From Pseudomonas putida (GTDB lineage: Bacteria; Pseudomonadota; Gammaproteobacteria; Pseudomonadales; Pseudomonadaceae), in the NCBI RefSeq assembly GCF_001976065.1, contig NZ_MNAH01000002.1:956252-1020251 (forward strand): a stretch of DNA of 64,000 bases. Direction: 5' to 3'. Both the position numbers and the translations under genes were made by a program. This document shows positions 26,080 to 33,564 of this stretch, piece by piece. Each line of letters begins with the position of its first letter. Position 1 is the stretch's first letter. The notes beneath the pieces are model-generated. The model was given only the letters and a program-made list of their open reading frames with translations, had not been told where the DNA came from and ran no database searches.

Positions 26080-27465
26080 ATGACCCTCTCGACGCTCGGC
26101 GATACCCAGGATTTTCACGATTTTCTCGACGCCTATCGCCGGCAATACCCGGACGATGTCCTCGCCGTCCAGCAATCCCTCAGCGCCGACCAGGACGTCA
26201 CCGCCCTGGTCGATGCCCTCGCCAGCCAGGGTCGCGACCCGCTGCTGATCTGCGAAAAAGTCGGCAACTTCGGTGCGCCGGTGGTCACCAACCTGTTCGC
26301 CTCCCGCACCCGCATCGCCCGGATCTTCGGCGTCGCCCCGGCGCAATTGCACGAGACGTTCCAACAGCGCGCCAACCATCCCATCGCCCCGTGCTATGTC
26401 GAGACCGGCCCTGTGCTGGATGAAATCTTCGAAGGCGAAGCGGTCGACCTCGCATTGCTGCCGATGCTCAAGCATTTCGCCAGCGACCGCGGCCCCTACA
26501 TCACCAACGCGATCATCATTGCCGAAGACCCGGTTAGCGGTATCGCCAACATGAGCTACCACCGCTCAATGCGCCATGCCCGGCAGACCCTGGCCACCAG
26601 CCTGCATTCGCGTGGCCATCTGTGGCGCATGCTGCAAACCGCTCGCGAACGTGGCGAAGAACTGCGCGTGGCCATGGTGGTGGGTGCGCACCCGCTGTTC
26701 ATGCTCGCGGCCGCCGCACGCCTGCCCTTCGGCAGCGATGAACGCGCGGTGGCCGGCGGTCTGTTTGGCGAGCCGCTGCAGCTGGTCAAGACACCTCGTT
26801 ATGGCATCGGCGTGCCCGCCTTCGCCGAATTTGTGCTCGAAGGTGCGATCGATCCGACGGCCTATGCCGAAGAAGGCCCGTTCGGTGAGTTCAGCGGTTA
26901 CTCCTCGGATCGCTCGACCAACAACGTGCTGCGGGTCGACACCCTGATGCGGCGCAAGGACGCCTGGCTGGTGGACGTGGTCGGTGGTCGCTACGCCGAA
27001 CACCTGACCCTGGCGCGGCTGCCCCGGGAAGCGGAGATGAGCGAGAAACTCAAGGCGCGCTTCCCCGCCGTCACCGCCGTGCACTACCCCAACTCCGGCA
27101 CCCATTTTCATTGCTACGTCGCCCTGGAGCAGAGCCGCGACGGCGAGGCACGGCAGATCATGCTCGCCCTGCTCGGCTGGGACCCTTACCTGAAAACCGT
27201 GATCGCGGTGGACAGCGACATCGACATCAGTGACGACAGCCAGGTGCTATGGGCACTGGCCACGCACTTCCAGCCGCACCAGGACATTTTCGTCATCGAT
27301 GGCCTGCCCGGCAGCCCGCTGGACCCGTCGTCCTCGGTCAACGGTACCACCTCGCGCATGGGCCTGGACGCCACGCGCGGTTCGGGATTCGACGGGATCA
27401 AGGCGCAGCTTGACCTGGAGGTGGTCGAGCGCGCCCGCCAACTGCTCGCAGGCCTGCAATCATGA
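26080..27465 (+). CDS. UbiD-family prenyl-FMN-dependent decarboxylase
   Basis: A 461-residue UbiD-family enzyme, slightly shorter than ubiquinone-pathway UbiD (about 490). The catalytic E-R-E set is recognisable: an arginine in NMSYHRSMRH (R162 or R165), and E265 and E270 in EEGPFGEFSGY. The family decarboxylates (reversibly) aromatic, heteroaromatic or acrylic acids, for example pyrrole-2-carboxylate or furan carboxylates, using prenylated FMN made by UbiX. A dedicated UbiX overlaps its 3' end by 4 bases. Position among nucleobase genes makes a ubiquinone role unlikely; a heteroaromatic carboxylate is inferred. Confidence 0.92.
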   Translation: MTLSTLGDTQDFHDFLDAYRRQYPDDVLAVQQSLSADQDVTALVDALASQGRDPLLICEKVGNFGAPVVTNLFASRTRIARIFGVAPAQLHETFQQRANHPIAPCYVETGPVLDEIFEGEAVDLALLPMLKHFASDRGPYITNAIIIAEDPVSGIANMSYHRSMRHARQTLATSLHSRGHLWRMLQTARERGEELRVAMVVGAHPLFMLAAAARLPFGSDERAVAGGLFGEPLQLVKTPRYGIGVPAFAEFVLEGAIDPTAYAEEGPFGEFSGYSSDRSTNNVLRVDTLMRRKDAWLVDVVGGRYAEHLTLARLPREAEMSEKLKARFPAVTAVHYPNSGTHFHCYVALEQSRDGEARQIMLALLGWDPYLKTVIAVDSDIDISDDSQVLWALATHFQPHQDIFVIDGLPGSPLDPSSSVNGTTSRMGLDATRGSGFDGIKAQLDLEVVERARQLLAGLQS

Positions 27466-28100
27466 ATCGCCAGCGCATGGTGGTCGGCATCAGCGGTGCG
27501 TCGGGGTTCATCTACGGCGTGCGCCTGCTGCAACTGCTCGCCGAACTCGACATCGAAAGCCACCTGGTCATCAGCCGCGCCGCGCTGCTGACCATGGCCC
27601 ATGAAACCGACTACAAACTGGCTGACGTCACCGCGCTGGCCAGCCATTACCACCGCGCCGACGACGTGGCCGCCGGGATCGCCAGCGGTTCGTTCCGCTG
27701 CCTGGGCATGGTGGTCGCCCCCTGTTCCATGCGCACCCTGGCGGAGATCGCCACCGGCACCTCATCGGGCCTGATCGGCCGCGCCGCCGACGTCACCCTC
27801 AAGGAACGTCGCACCCTGGTGCTGATGGCCCGGGAAACCCCGCTGACCCTCGCCCACTTGCGCAACATGACGGCGGTCACCGAGATGGGCGGCATCATCG
27901 CGCCGCCCGTCCCGGCCTTCTACGCCCGCCCGCAAGACCTGGCGCAAATGGTCGATCACAGCCTCGGCCGCGTCCTCGATCTGTTCGGCCTCGATGCCGG
28001 CACGGCAACGCGCTGGCGAGAACCAGCAATCACACACCCCCCCTGTGGGAGCGAGCCTGCTCGCGAAAACGGTGAATCAGTCGCCACTTTCGCTGAATGA
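27462..28100 (+). CDS. UbiX-family flavin prenyltransferase, C-terminus read from a REP element
   Basis: A 212-residue UbiX-type enzyme that attaches a dimethylallyl group to FMN to make the UbiD cofactor. The N-terminal GISGASGFIYG, VVAPCSMRTLAEI and LMARETPLTLAHLRNM are all family motifs. It overlaps the UbiD stop by 4 bases (ATGA), so translation is coupled. From about residue 195 the frame enters a REP repeat and the last 18 residues (PCGSEPAREN and after) are encoded by it. The core fold should be unaffected, but the natural stop was displaced. Confidence 0.92.
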   Translation: MNRQRMVVGISGASGFIYGVRLLQLLAELDIESHLVISRAALLTMAHETDYKLADVTALASHYHRADDVAAGIASGSFRCLGMVVAPCSMRTLAEIATGTSSGLIGRAADVTLKERRTLVLMARETPLTLAHLRNMTAVTEMGGIIAPPVPAFYARPQDLAQMVDHSLGRVLDLFGLDAGTATRWREPAITHPPCGSEPARENGESVATFAE

Positions 28101-28134
28101 CACACCGCATTCGCGAGCCAGCCCGCTCCCACAG
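28044..28134. repeat. REP pair, GAGC-type, overlapping the UbiX 3' end
   Basis: TGTGGGAGCGAGCCTGCTCG and the inverted GCGAGCCAGCCCGCTCCCACA enclose about 45 bases. The left arm is within the UbiX reading frame. Confidence 0.88.
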
Positions 28135-28175
28135 TTGCAAGCACTGCGAGCCTTTAGTTAATCAAGGAGCATGAC

Positions 28176-29222
28176 ATGAACACGCCCTTCAACGCCCCAA
28201 CCCCCAACACCAAGATCCCGGTGACCATCCTCACCGGCTTCCTCGGCGCCGGCAAGACCACCCTGCTCAACTACATCCTCAAGGAGAACCACGGGCGCAA
28301 GATCGCCGTGATCGAGAACGAGTTCGGCGAAGTCGGCATCGACGGCGATTTGGTGCTCAGCTCGGAAACCGAAGAAATCTACGAGATGGTCAACGGCTGC
28401 GTGTGTTGCACCGCCGAGGTTCGCGAGGACCTGGTGCGCATCGTCCGCGAACTGGTGGCGCGGCCGGTGCGACTCGATCATATCCTGATCGAGACCAGTG
28501 GCCTGGCCGACCCGTACCCGGTGGCCCAGAGCTTCTTCATCAACGACCCGATTGCCGATGAAGTAGAGCTCGACGCCATCGTCGCCATGGTCGACGCCAA
28601 ACACATCGCCCAGCACCTGGAAGACCTGCAACTCGATGGCGTGGACAATCAGGCCGTGGACCAGATCGTCTGCGCCGACCGCATCGTCATCAACAAGGTC
28701 GACCTGGTCAGTGACGCCGAAGTGGCGGCCCTGAGCGAGAAAATCCGCGGGCTCAATGCCACGGCGGATCTGGTGACTTCCAGCTATGCCGAAATCGACC
28801 TGTCGAAAATCCTCGGCATCGGCGCCTTCGAGTCCACGCAAAAACTCATGGAAATCGGTGCCGAGCACGATCACCACGCCGACGAGCATCACCACGTCCA
28901 CGACGAACCCGACCATGAGCACGACCCGAGCGTGACGTCGGTGGGCATTGCCGTGGACGGCGCAGTCAACCTGGGCGACTTCCACCGCTGGATCACCCGG
29001 CTACGCACCGAACAGGCCGACAACCTGTACCGCATGAAGGGCGTGCTGGCGGTGGCGGATCAGGACCAGCGCTACGTGTTGCAGGGGGTGCACAGCCTGG
29101 TCGAGTTCCGTGCGTCAACCTTGTGGGGCAGCGAACCGCGCTCCAGCAAGATCGTGTTCATCGGCCGCGACCTGGACCGCGCGGCACTGAACCAGGGCTT
29201 CGCCGCCTGCCTGGCAGGCTGA
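28176..29222 (+). CDS. CobW/COG0523-family GTPase (putative metallochaperone)
   Basis: A 348-residue G3E GTPase. The P-loop GFLGAGKTT is at 21-29, the metal-binding CVCC motif at 75-78, and NKVD at 173-176. A histidine/aspartate-rich stretch at 231-250 links to the CobW C-terminal domain and likely binds a transition metal. Family knowledge: COG0523 proteins insert zinc, iron or cobalt into client enzymes. It lies in the same direction between UbiX and a nucleobase permease; the metal-dependent amidohydrolases of this cluster are the obvious candidate clients (inference). Confidence 0.92.
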   Translation: MNTPFNAPTPNTKIPVTILTGFLGAGKTTLLNYILKENHGRKIAVIENEFGEVGIDGDLVLSSETEEIYEMVNGCVCCTAEVREDLVRIVRELVARPVRLDHILIETSGLADPYPVAQSFFINDPIADEVELDAIVAMVDAKHIAQHLEDLQLDGVDNQAVDQIVCADRIVINKVDLVSDAEVAALSEKIRGLNATADLVTSSYAEIDLSKILGIGAFESTQKLMEIGAEHDHHADEHHHVHDEPDHEHDPSVTSVGIAVDGAVNLGDFHRWITRLRTEQADNLYRMKGVLAVADQDQRYVLQGVHSLVEFRASTLWGSEPRSSKIVFIGRDLDRAALNQGFAACLAG

Positions 29223-29301
29223 AAAAAGGCATCGGAGCCGGTGGATGGCGGTTCCGGGCACATGAACAACTGATGCCCATTTTTCAGGACAACACAAACC
29301 C

Positions 29302-29392
29302 TGTAGGAGCTGGCTTGCCAGCGAAAGCGGTGCGCCTGTTGGCATGGATGTCGACTGATATGCCGCCTTCGCTGGCTAGCCAGCTCCTACAC
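29302..29392. repeat. REP pair, GGCTTGCCAGC-type
   Basis: TGTAGGAGCTGGCTTGCCAG and inverted CTGGCTAGCCAGCTCCTACA lie between the CobW and NCS2 permease genes. Confidence 0.88.
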
Positions 29393-29471
29393 AAGGGATG
29401 AGGCGTCCCTGAACGGGCATCAGAACGAATACCCCTCTGTACCGAATAACAACAGCTAGAGGTGATTCCCC

Positions 29472-30833
29472 ATGTCGTCAGCCAATACCCCCGCTACATC
29501 CACCCTCCACCCCGTCGACCGGATTCTGCCGGTCCGACAAATGCTCACCCTCGGCCTGCAACACATGGCCGTCTCGTACATCGGCGCCATCGCCGTGCCG
29601 TTGATTGTCGCCAGCGCCCTGAAAATGTCCCAGGCCGACACGGTGGTGCTGATCAGCACCACACTGTTCTGTTCGGGCATCGCCACCTTGCTGCAAACCG
29701 TCGGCTTCTGGAAATTCGGTGTGCGCCTGCCGATCCTGCAGGGCGTTGCGTTCAGTAGCGTGGGGCCGGTGATCGCCATCGGCACCAACCCGCAAGTCGG
29801 TTTCGCCGGAGTCTGCGGGGCCGTGATCGGAGCCGGTATCTTCACCATGTTGATCGCGCCATTCGTGGGTCGATTACGCCGGTTCTTTCCGCCGGTGGTG
29901 ACCGGCTGCATCGTCACCGTGATCGGCCTGCAGCTGTTTCCGATCGCCTACGAGTGGGTCGGTGGTGGCCGCCACGCCAGTGATTTCGGCGCGCCAGCGT
30001 ACCTGGCAGTCGCTGCCGTGGTGTTGCTCAGCATCCTCTTGGTCAGCCGCTACGGCAGCCCGATGCTGCGCAACATGGCGGTGCTGGTGGGCATGCTGGT
30101 GGGCGCGGCGTTGGCCTACGGGCTGGGCATGGGCAGTTTTCACAGTGTGCAGGAGTCGCCCTGGCTCACCGTGCCCTACCCGTTCTACTTCGGTATGCCG
30201 ACCTTCAGCCTGATCCCCATCGCCACCATGGTGGTGGTGATGATCGTGCAAATGGTCGAATCGATGGGGTTGTTCGTGGCCATCGGCGACATCGTCGACA
30301 AACCGGTGGAAGAAAAACAGGTCATCAACGGCCTGCGGGCCAATGGCCTGGCGAGCACCATCGCCGGCATGTTCGCGGCGTTTCCGTTCATTGCCTTCAT
30401 GGAAAACGTCGGACTGGTGATCCTCACCGGCGTGCGCAGTCGCTGGGTCGTCGCCGTCAGCGGTTTGCTGATGTGCTCGGTGGCGCTGGTGCCCAAGGCC
30501 GGGGCGATCATCGCGTCCATGCCGACCGCGGCCCTTGGCGGTGCGGGCATCGCGATGTTCGGCGTGGTCGCGGCAGCAGGGATCCAGACCCTGGCCAAGG
30601 TCGACTATGAGCACAATCGCTACAACGTGCTGATCGTCGGTTTCACCATCGCCGCCGCCCTGGTGCCGGTGCTGGCGCCGGCGCTGTTCAAGCAATTGCC
30701 CGAGTGGAGCCAGCCATTCCTGCACAGCAGCGTGGTCATCGCCTGCCTGGTGTCGGTGCTGCTCAACGCCACCCTTAACGGTGTCAGTGTGCCCGATGCC
30801 GCCGCCAGCAAATCCGCTACCCATAGCCTCTGA
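29472..30833 (+). CDS. NCS2-family nucleobase:cation symporter (xanthine/urate/uracil permease type)
   Basis: A 453-residue membrane protein with about 14 helices. LTLGLQHMAVSYIGAIAVPL is the NCS2 entry motif; LQGVAFSSVGPVIAIG and the ESMGLFVAIGDI/NGLRANGLAS region are also typical, resembling the bacterial xanthine/urate subgroup. It is 12 bases upstream of the 8-oxoguanine deaminase gene, so an oxidised purine or a related N-heterocycle is the likely cargo (inference). The substrate cannot be fixed from the sequence. Confidence 0.92.
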   Translation: MSSANTPATSTLHPVDRILPVRQMLTLGLQHMAVSYIGAIAVPLIVASALKMSQADTVVLISTTLFCSGIATLLQTVGFWKFGVRLPILQGVAFSSVGPVIAIGTNPQVGFAGVCGAVIGAGIFTMLIAPFVGRLRRFFPPVVTGCIVTVIGLQLFPIAYEWVGGGRHASDFGAPAYLAVAAVVLLSILLVSRYGSPMLRNMAVLVGMLVGAALAYGLGMGSFHSVQESPWLTVPYPFYFGMPTFSLIPIATMVVVMIVQMVESMGLFVAIGDIVDKPVEEKQVINGLRANGLASTIAGMFAAFPFIAFMENVGLVILTGVRSRWVVAVSGLLMCSVALVPKAGAIIASMPTAALGGAGIAMFGVVAAAGIQTLAKVDYEHNRYNVLIVGFTIAAALVPVLAPALFKQLPEWSQPFLHSSVVIACLVSVLLNATLNGVSVPDAAASKSATHSL

Positions 30834-30845
30834 CTGGAGCCGACC

Positions 30846-32234
30846 ATGACTCAACTGCAAAACATCCTGATCAAGAACCCGGTGGCGGTGATGACCGGCC
30901 TGCGTGGCCCGCGAGCCAGGGCTGGCGGCGTGGACATCCGCATCGTCAACGGGCGCATCGCCGAAATGGCCGCAGGCCTTCAAGCGCAACCCGGTGAGCG
31001 GGTGATCGATGCGCGCCACTGCGTGGTGTATCCGGGGTGGATCAACACCCACCATCACTTGTTCCAGAACCTGCTCAAAGCCGTGCCCGAAGGCCTGAAC
31101 CAGGACCTGCAAGGCTGGCTGGCCAGCGTGCCCTACCCGCGCCTCAACCGCTTCACCCCGCAACTGGCGCGGATCGCCGCCCAACTGGGCATGGCCGAAC
31201 TGCTGCTGTCGGGGGTGACGACCTGCGCCGATCACCATTACCTCTACCATGCCAACGGCACCACCGAGACCGGTGACCTGCTGTTCGACATGGCCGAGAC
31301 ATTCGGCCTGCGTTTCGTCCTGTGCCGGGGCGGCGCGCTGGAGTCGGCCAGTGCCCACCCGGGGTTCTCGAAAACCGCGCTGCAACCGGAAACCCTCGAC
31401 CAGATGGTTGGTGACATCGAACGGCTCAAGTCGCGCTATCACCAGGACACCCCGGATGCCTTGCGCCGGGTGGTGGTCGCGCCGACCACGCCGACTTTTT
31501 CCCTGCCACCGACGCTGCTGCGGGAACTGGCCCACACCGCTCGCGGCCTCGGTTTGCGGCTTCACACGCACCTGTCGGAAACGCAGAACTACGTGAATTT
31601 CTGCCGCGAGAAATACAACTGCCTTCCAGTGGAATTCGTCGCCGAACACGAATGGCTCGGCCCGGATGTGTGGTTCGCCCACGCGGTGCACCTGCAACCC
31701 GGCGAAATACGCATGCTCGCGCAAACCGGAACCGGCATTTCCCACTGCCCGGTGAGCAATGCGCGCCTGGGCAGCGGCGTGGCACCGGTGCCGCAGATGT
31801 TCGAAGCCGGGGTGGCGATTTCCCTTGGCGTGGATGGCGTGGCGTCCAACGAATCAGGGAGCATGGTCGGCGAAGCGAACACCGCGTGGCTGATTCACCG
31901 GGCGGAGCAAGGCGCATCGGCGACCACCGCCGAAGATGTCATCCACTGGGGCACGGCTGGCGGTGCGCAGGTACTGGGGCTGGGCGCGGTGGGCACCCTG
32001 GAAATCGGCCAGGCGGCGGACTTGGTGATCTATGGACTCGATCATCCGCGCTTCTTCGGTTTCCACGACATCGCCGTGGCGCCAGTGGTGGCGGGCGAGC
32101 CGATTGCGGTGAAGTACAGCCTGGTCGGCGGCCGGGTGGTGGTGGATGACGGCGTGATACCGGGGCTGGATGTGCAGCGGATGCGGGCCGAGGCCTGGGA
32201 GGGCGTGCGACAGTTGATGAAGGTAGACGAGTGA
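30846..32234 (+). CDS. 8-oxoguanine deaminase
   Basis: A 462-residue amidohydrolase of the cytosine deaminase/AtzB-like group that matches the 8-oxoguanine deaminases first defined in P. aeruginosa, which convert 8-oxoguanine to urate and ammonia. The metal and catalytic motifs are NTHHHLFQ, HLSET, FAHAVHL and GVDGVASNES (D). The run GWLASVPYPRLNRFTP is characteristic. It is coupled to the NCS2 permease gene. No urate-degrading enzyme is in the window. Confidence 0.88.
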   Translation: MTQLQNILIKNPVAVMTGLRGPRARAGGVDIRIVNGRIAEMAAGLQAQPGERVIDARHCVVYPGWINTHHHLFQNLLKAVPEGLNQDLQGWLASVPYPRLNRFTPQLARIAAQLGMAELLLSGVTTCADHHYLYHANGTTETGDLLFDMAETFGLRFVLCRGGALESASAHPGFSKTALQPETLDQMVGDIERLKSRYHQDTPDALRRVVVAPTTPTFSLPPTLLRELAHTARGLGLRLHTHLSETQNYVNFCREKYNCLPVEFVAEHEWLGPDVWFAHAVHLQPGEIRMLAQTGTGISHCPVSNARLGSGVAPVPQMFEAGVAISLGVDGVASNESGSMVGEANTAWLIHRAEQGASATTAEDVIHWGTAGGAQVLGLGAVGTLEIGQAADLVIYGLDHPRFFGFHDIAVAPVVAGEPIAVKYSLVGGRVVVDDGVIPGLDVQRMRAEAWEGVRQLMKVDE

Positions 32235-32251
32235 CCCACCACCCCACCTTC

Positions 32252-32344
32252 CTGTAGGAGCTGGCTTGCCAGCGAAAGCGGTGTGTCAGGCCCATATCTG
32301 CGCTGGGTTTGGCGCCCTCTTCGCTGGCAAGCCAGCGCCTGCAA
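32252..32344. repeat. REP pair, GGCTTGCCAGC-type
   Basis: TGTAGGAGCTGGCTTGCCAG and inverted CTGGCAAGCCAGCGCCTGCA lie between the deaminase and XdhC-like genes. Confidence 0.88.
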
Positions 32345-32373
32345 GGATCGCCGTCATTTTCTGGAGTGATTAC

Positions 32374-33519
32374 ATGTCCGGCCTCAACGAACTCTTGCAC
32401 GCCATCGACGCCGCCGCCCAGGCCGGCGAAGAAACCATTCTCGCCACCGTGGTCAAGGTGGAAGGCTCGGCCTACCGCCGTCCCGGTGCGCGAATGCTCA
32501 TCCCGTTGCACGGCCGCACCGTTGGCACCGTCAGTGGCGGTTGCCTGGAGCAGGACCTGGCAAAAAAAGCCTGGTGGCTGACCGATTCCGGCGAACCGCT
32601 GGTGCGCCGCTACAGCACCGGCGCCACCGAGGACGAAGACGACGAGCAAAGCGCCCTGACCTTTGGCCTGGGTTGCAACGGCACGGTTTTCGTCTTGCTC
32701 GAACGCCTGCGCGCAAAATCCCCTGCACCGGCCATCGAACTGCTGCGCCGGGTGCGCGACCGTCAACAACCGGCTGCCATGGCCACGGTGATCGGCACCT
32801 CGCGCAATGCCTGCGTCCGGGTCGGCGAGCGCTTGCTGTCCGACACCGAGGGAAGCCTGCGCAGCCCGCACCTGACCGATGCGATTCGCCATGACCTGCA
32901 CAAGGCACTGGCGCACAAAAAGTCCTCGAAACGCCTCTACACTGACGCCCGTGGAGAGGTCGAGGTGTTTATCGAATACCTCGACCCGCCGCCGCGCCTG
33001 GTGATATTCGGCGCCGGCCACGACGCACAACCGTTGGTACGCATGGCCAAACTGCTGGACTGGCATGTCAGCGTGGTCGACAGCCGCAGCCACTTCGCCC
33101 GCGCCGAACGATTCCCGCAAGCCGACGCAGTCGTCTTCGCCAGCCTCGACAACCCGTTCGACTTGTCCCCGCTGATCGACGGCGCCGCGGTCGCGGTGAT
33201 GACCCACAGCTACCGCCAGGACCGCCATTGGCTTGGGCTGGCGCTGCAGGCCTCACCCGCCTACCTCGGCCAACTCGGCCCCAGGGAGCGCACCGAACGC
33301 CTGCTGGCCGACATCGGCCCGGGCAGCTCGGCGCTGCACTACCCCATGGGCCTCGACCTCGGTGGCGATACCCCGCAGAGTGTGGCGCTGGCAATACTCG
33401 CCGAGATGACGGCGGTAATGAACCAGCGCCAGGGCGGGATGCTCCGGCATCGAAGCAAACCGATTCATCAGGTCGATCTTGTGGTCAGTGCAAAGCTCGA
33501 GTGTTCGGCAACCGTTTGA
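32374..33519 (+). CDS. XdhC/CoxI-family protein (molybdenum cofactor maturation)
   Basis: A 381-residue XdhC-family protein: N-terminal XdhC_CoxI domain (GSAYRRPGARM, GTVSGGCLEQDL with the conserved cysteine) and a C-terminal Rossmann domain (VIFGAGHDAQPLVRMAK). XdhC proteins bind and help sulfurate molybdenum cofactor for xanthine-dehydrogenase-type enzymes. No xanthine dehydrogenase is adjacent; the only such enzyme in the window is the two-subunit hydroxylase about 10 kb away, a possible client. GGAG precedes the ATG at 32374. It converges with the hydrolase gene downstream. Confidence 0.9.
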   Translation: MSGLNELLHAIDAAAQAGEETILATVVKVEGSAYRRPGARMLIPLHGRTVGTVSGGCLEQDLAKKAWWLTDSGEPLVRRYSTGATEDEDDEQSALTFGLGCNGTVFVLLERLRAKSPAPAIELLRRVRDRQQPAAMATVIGTSRNACVRVGERLLSDTEGSLRSPHLTDAIRHDLHKALAHKKSSKRLYTDARGEVEVFIEYLDPPPRLVIFGAGHDAQPLVRMAKLLDWHVSVVDSRSHFARAERFPQADAVVFASLDNPFDLSPLIDGAAVAVMTHSYRQDRHWLGLALQASPAYLGQLGPRERTERLLADIGPGSSALHYPMGLDLGGDTPQSVALAILAEMTAVMNQRQGGMLRHRSKPIHQVDLVVSAKLECSATV

Positions 33520-33531
33520 AGATCATCAATT

Positions 33532-33552
33532 CGCAGCCTGCCGCAGGCTGCG
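33532..33552. terminator. Palindrome between convergent genes, possible bidirectional terminator
   Basis: CGCAGCCTG-CCG-CAGGCTGCG is an almost perfect stem of nine base pairs placed between the XdhC-like gene and the convergent hydrolase gene. It lacks a long T-run on either side and also resembles a known intergenic repeat core. Confidence 0.45.
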
Positions 33553-33564
33553 ATCTTCCTCGTT

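Noticed and set aside
26080..28100. UbiD and UbiX as ubiquinone biosynthesis genes
   Set aside because: They overlap each other and sit among catabolic genes; UbiD is shorter than the ubiquinone enzyme, and biosynthetic ubi genes are normally elsewhere and unlinked.
29874..31745. A 623-codon minus-strand frame opposite the NCS2 permease and 8-oxoguanine deaminase genes
   Set aside because: The product is rich in H, R, G and Q as expected of antisense reads, and both plus-strand genes carry full family motifs.
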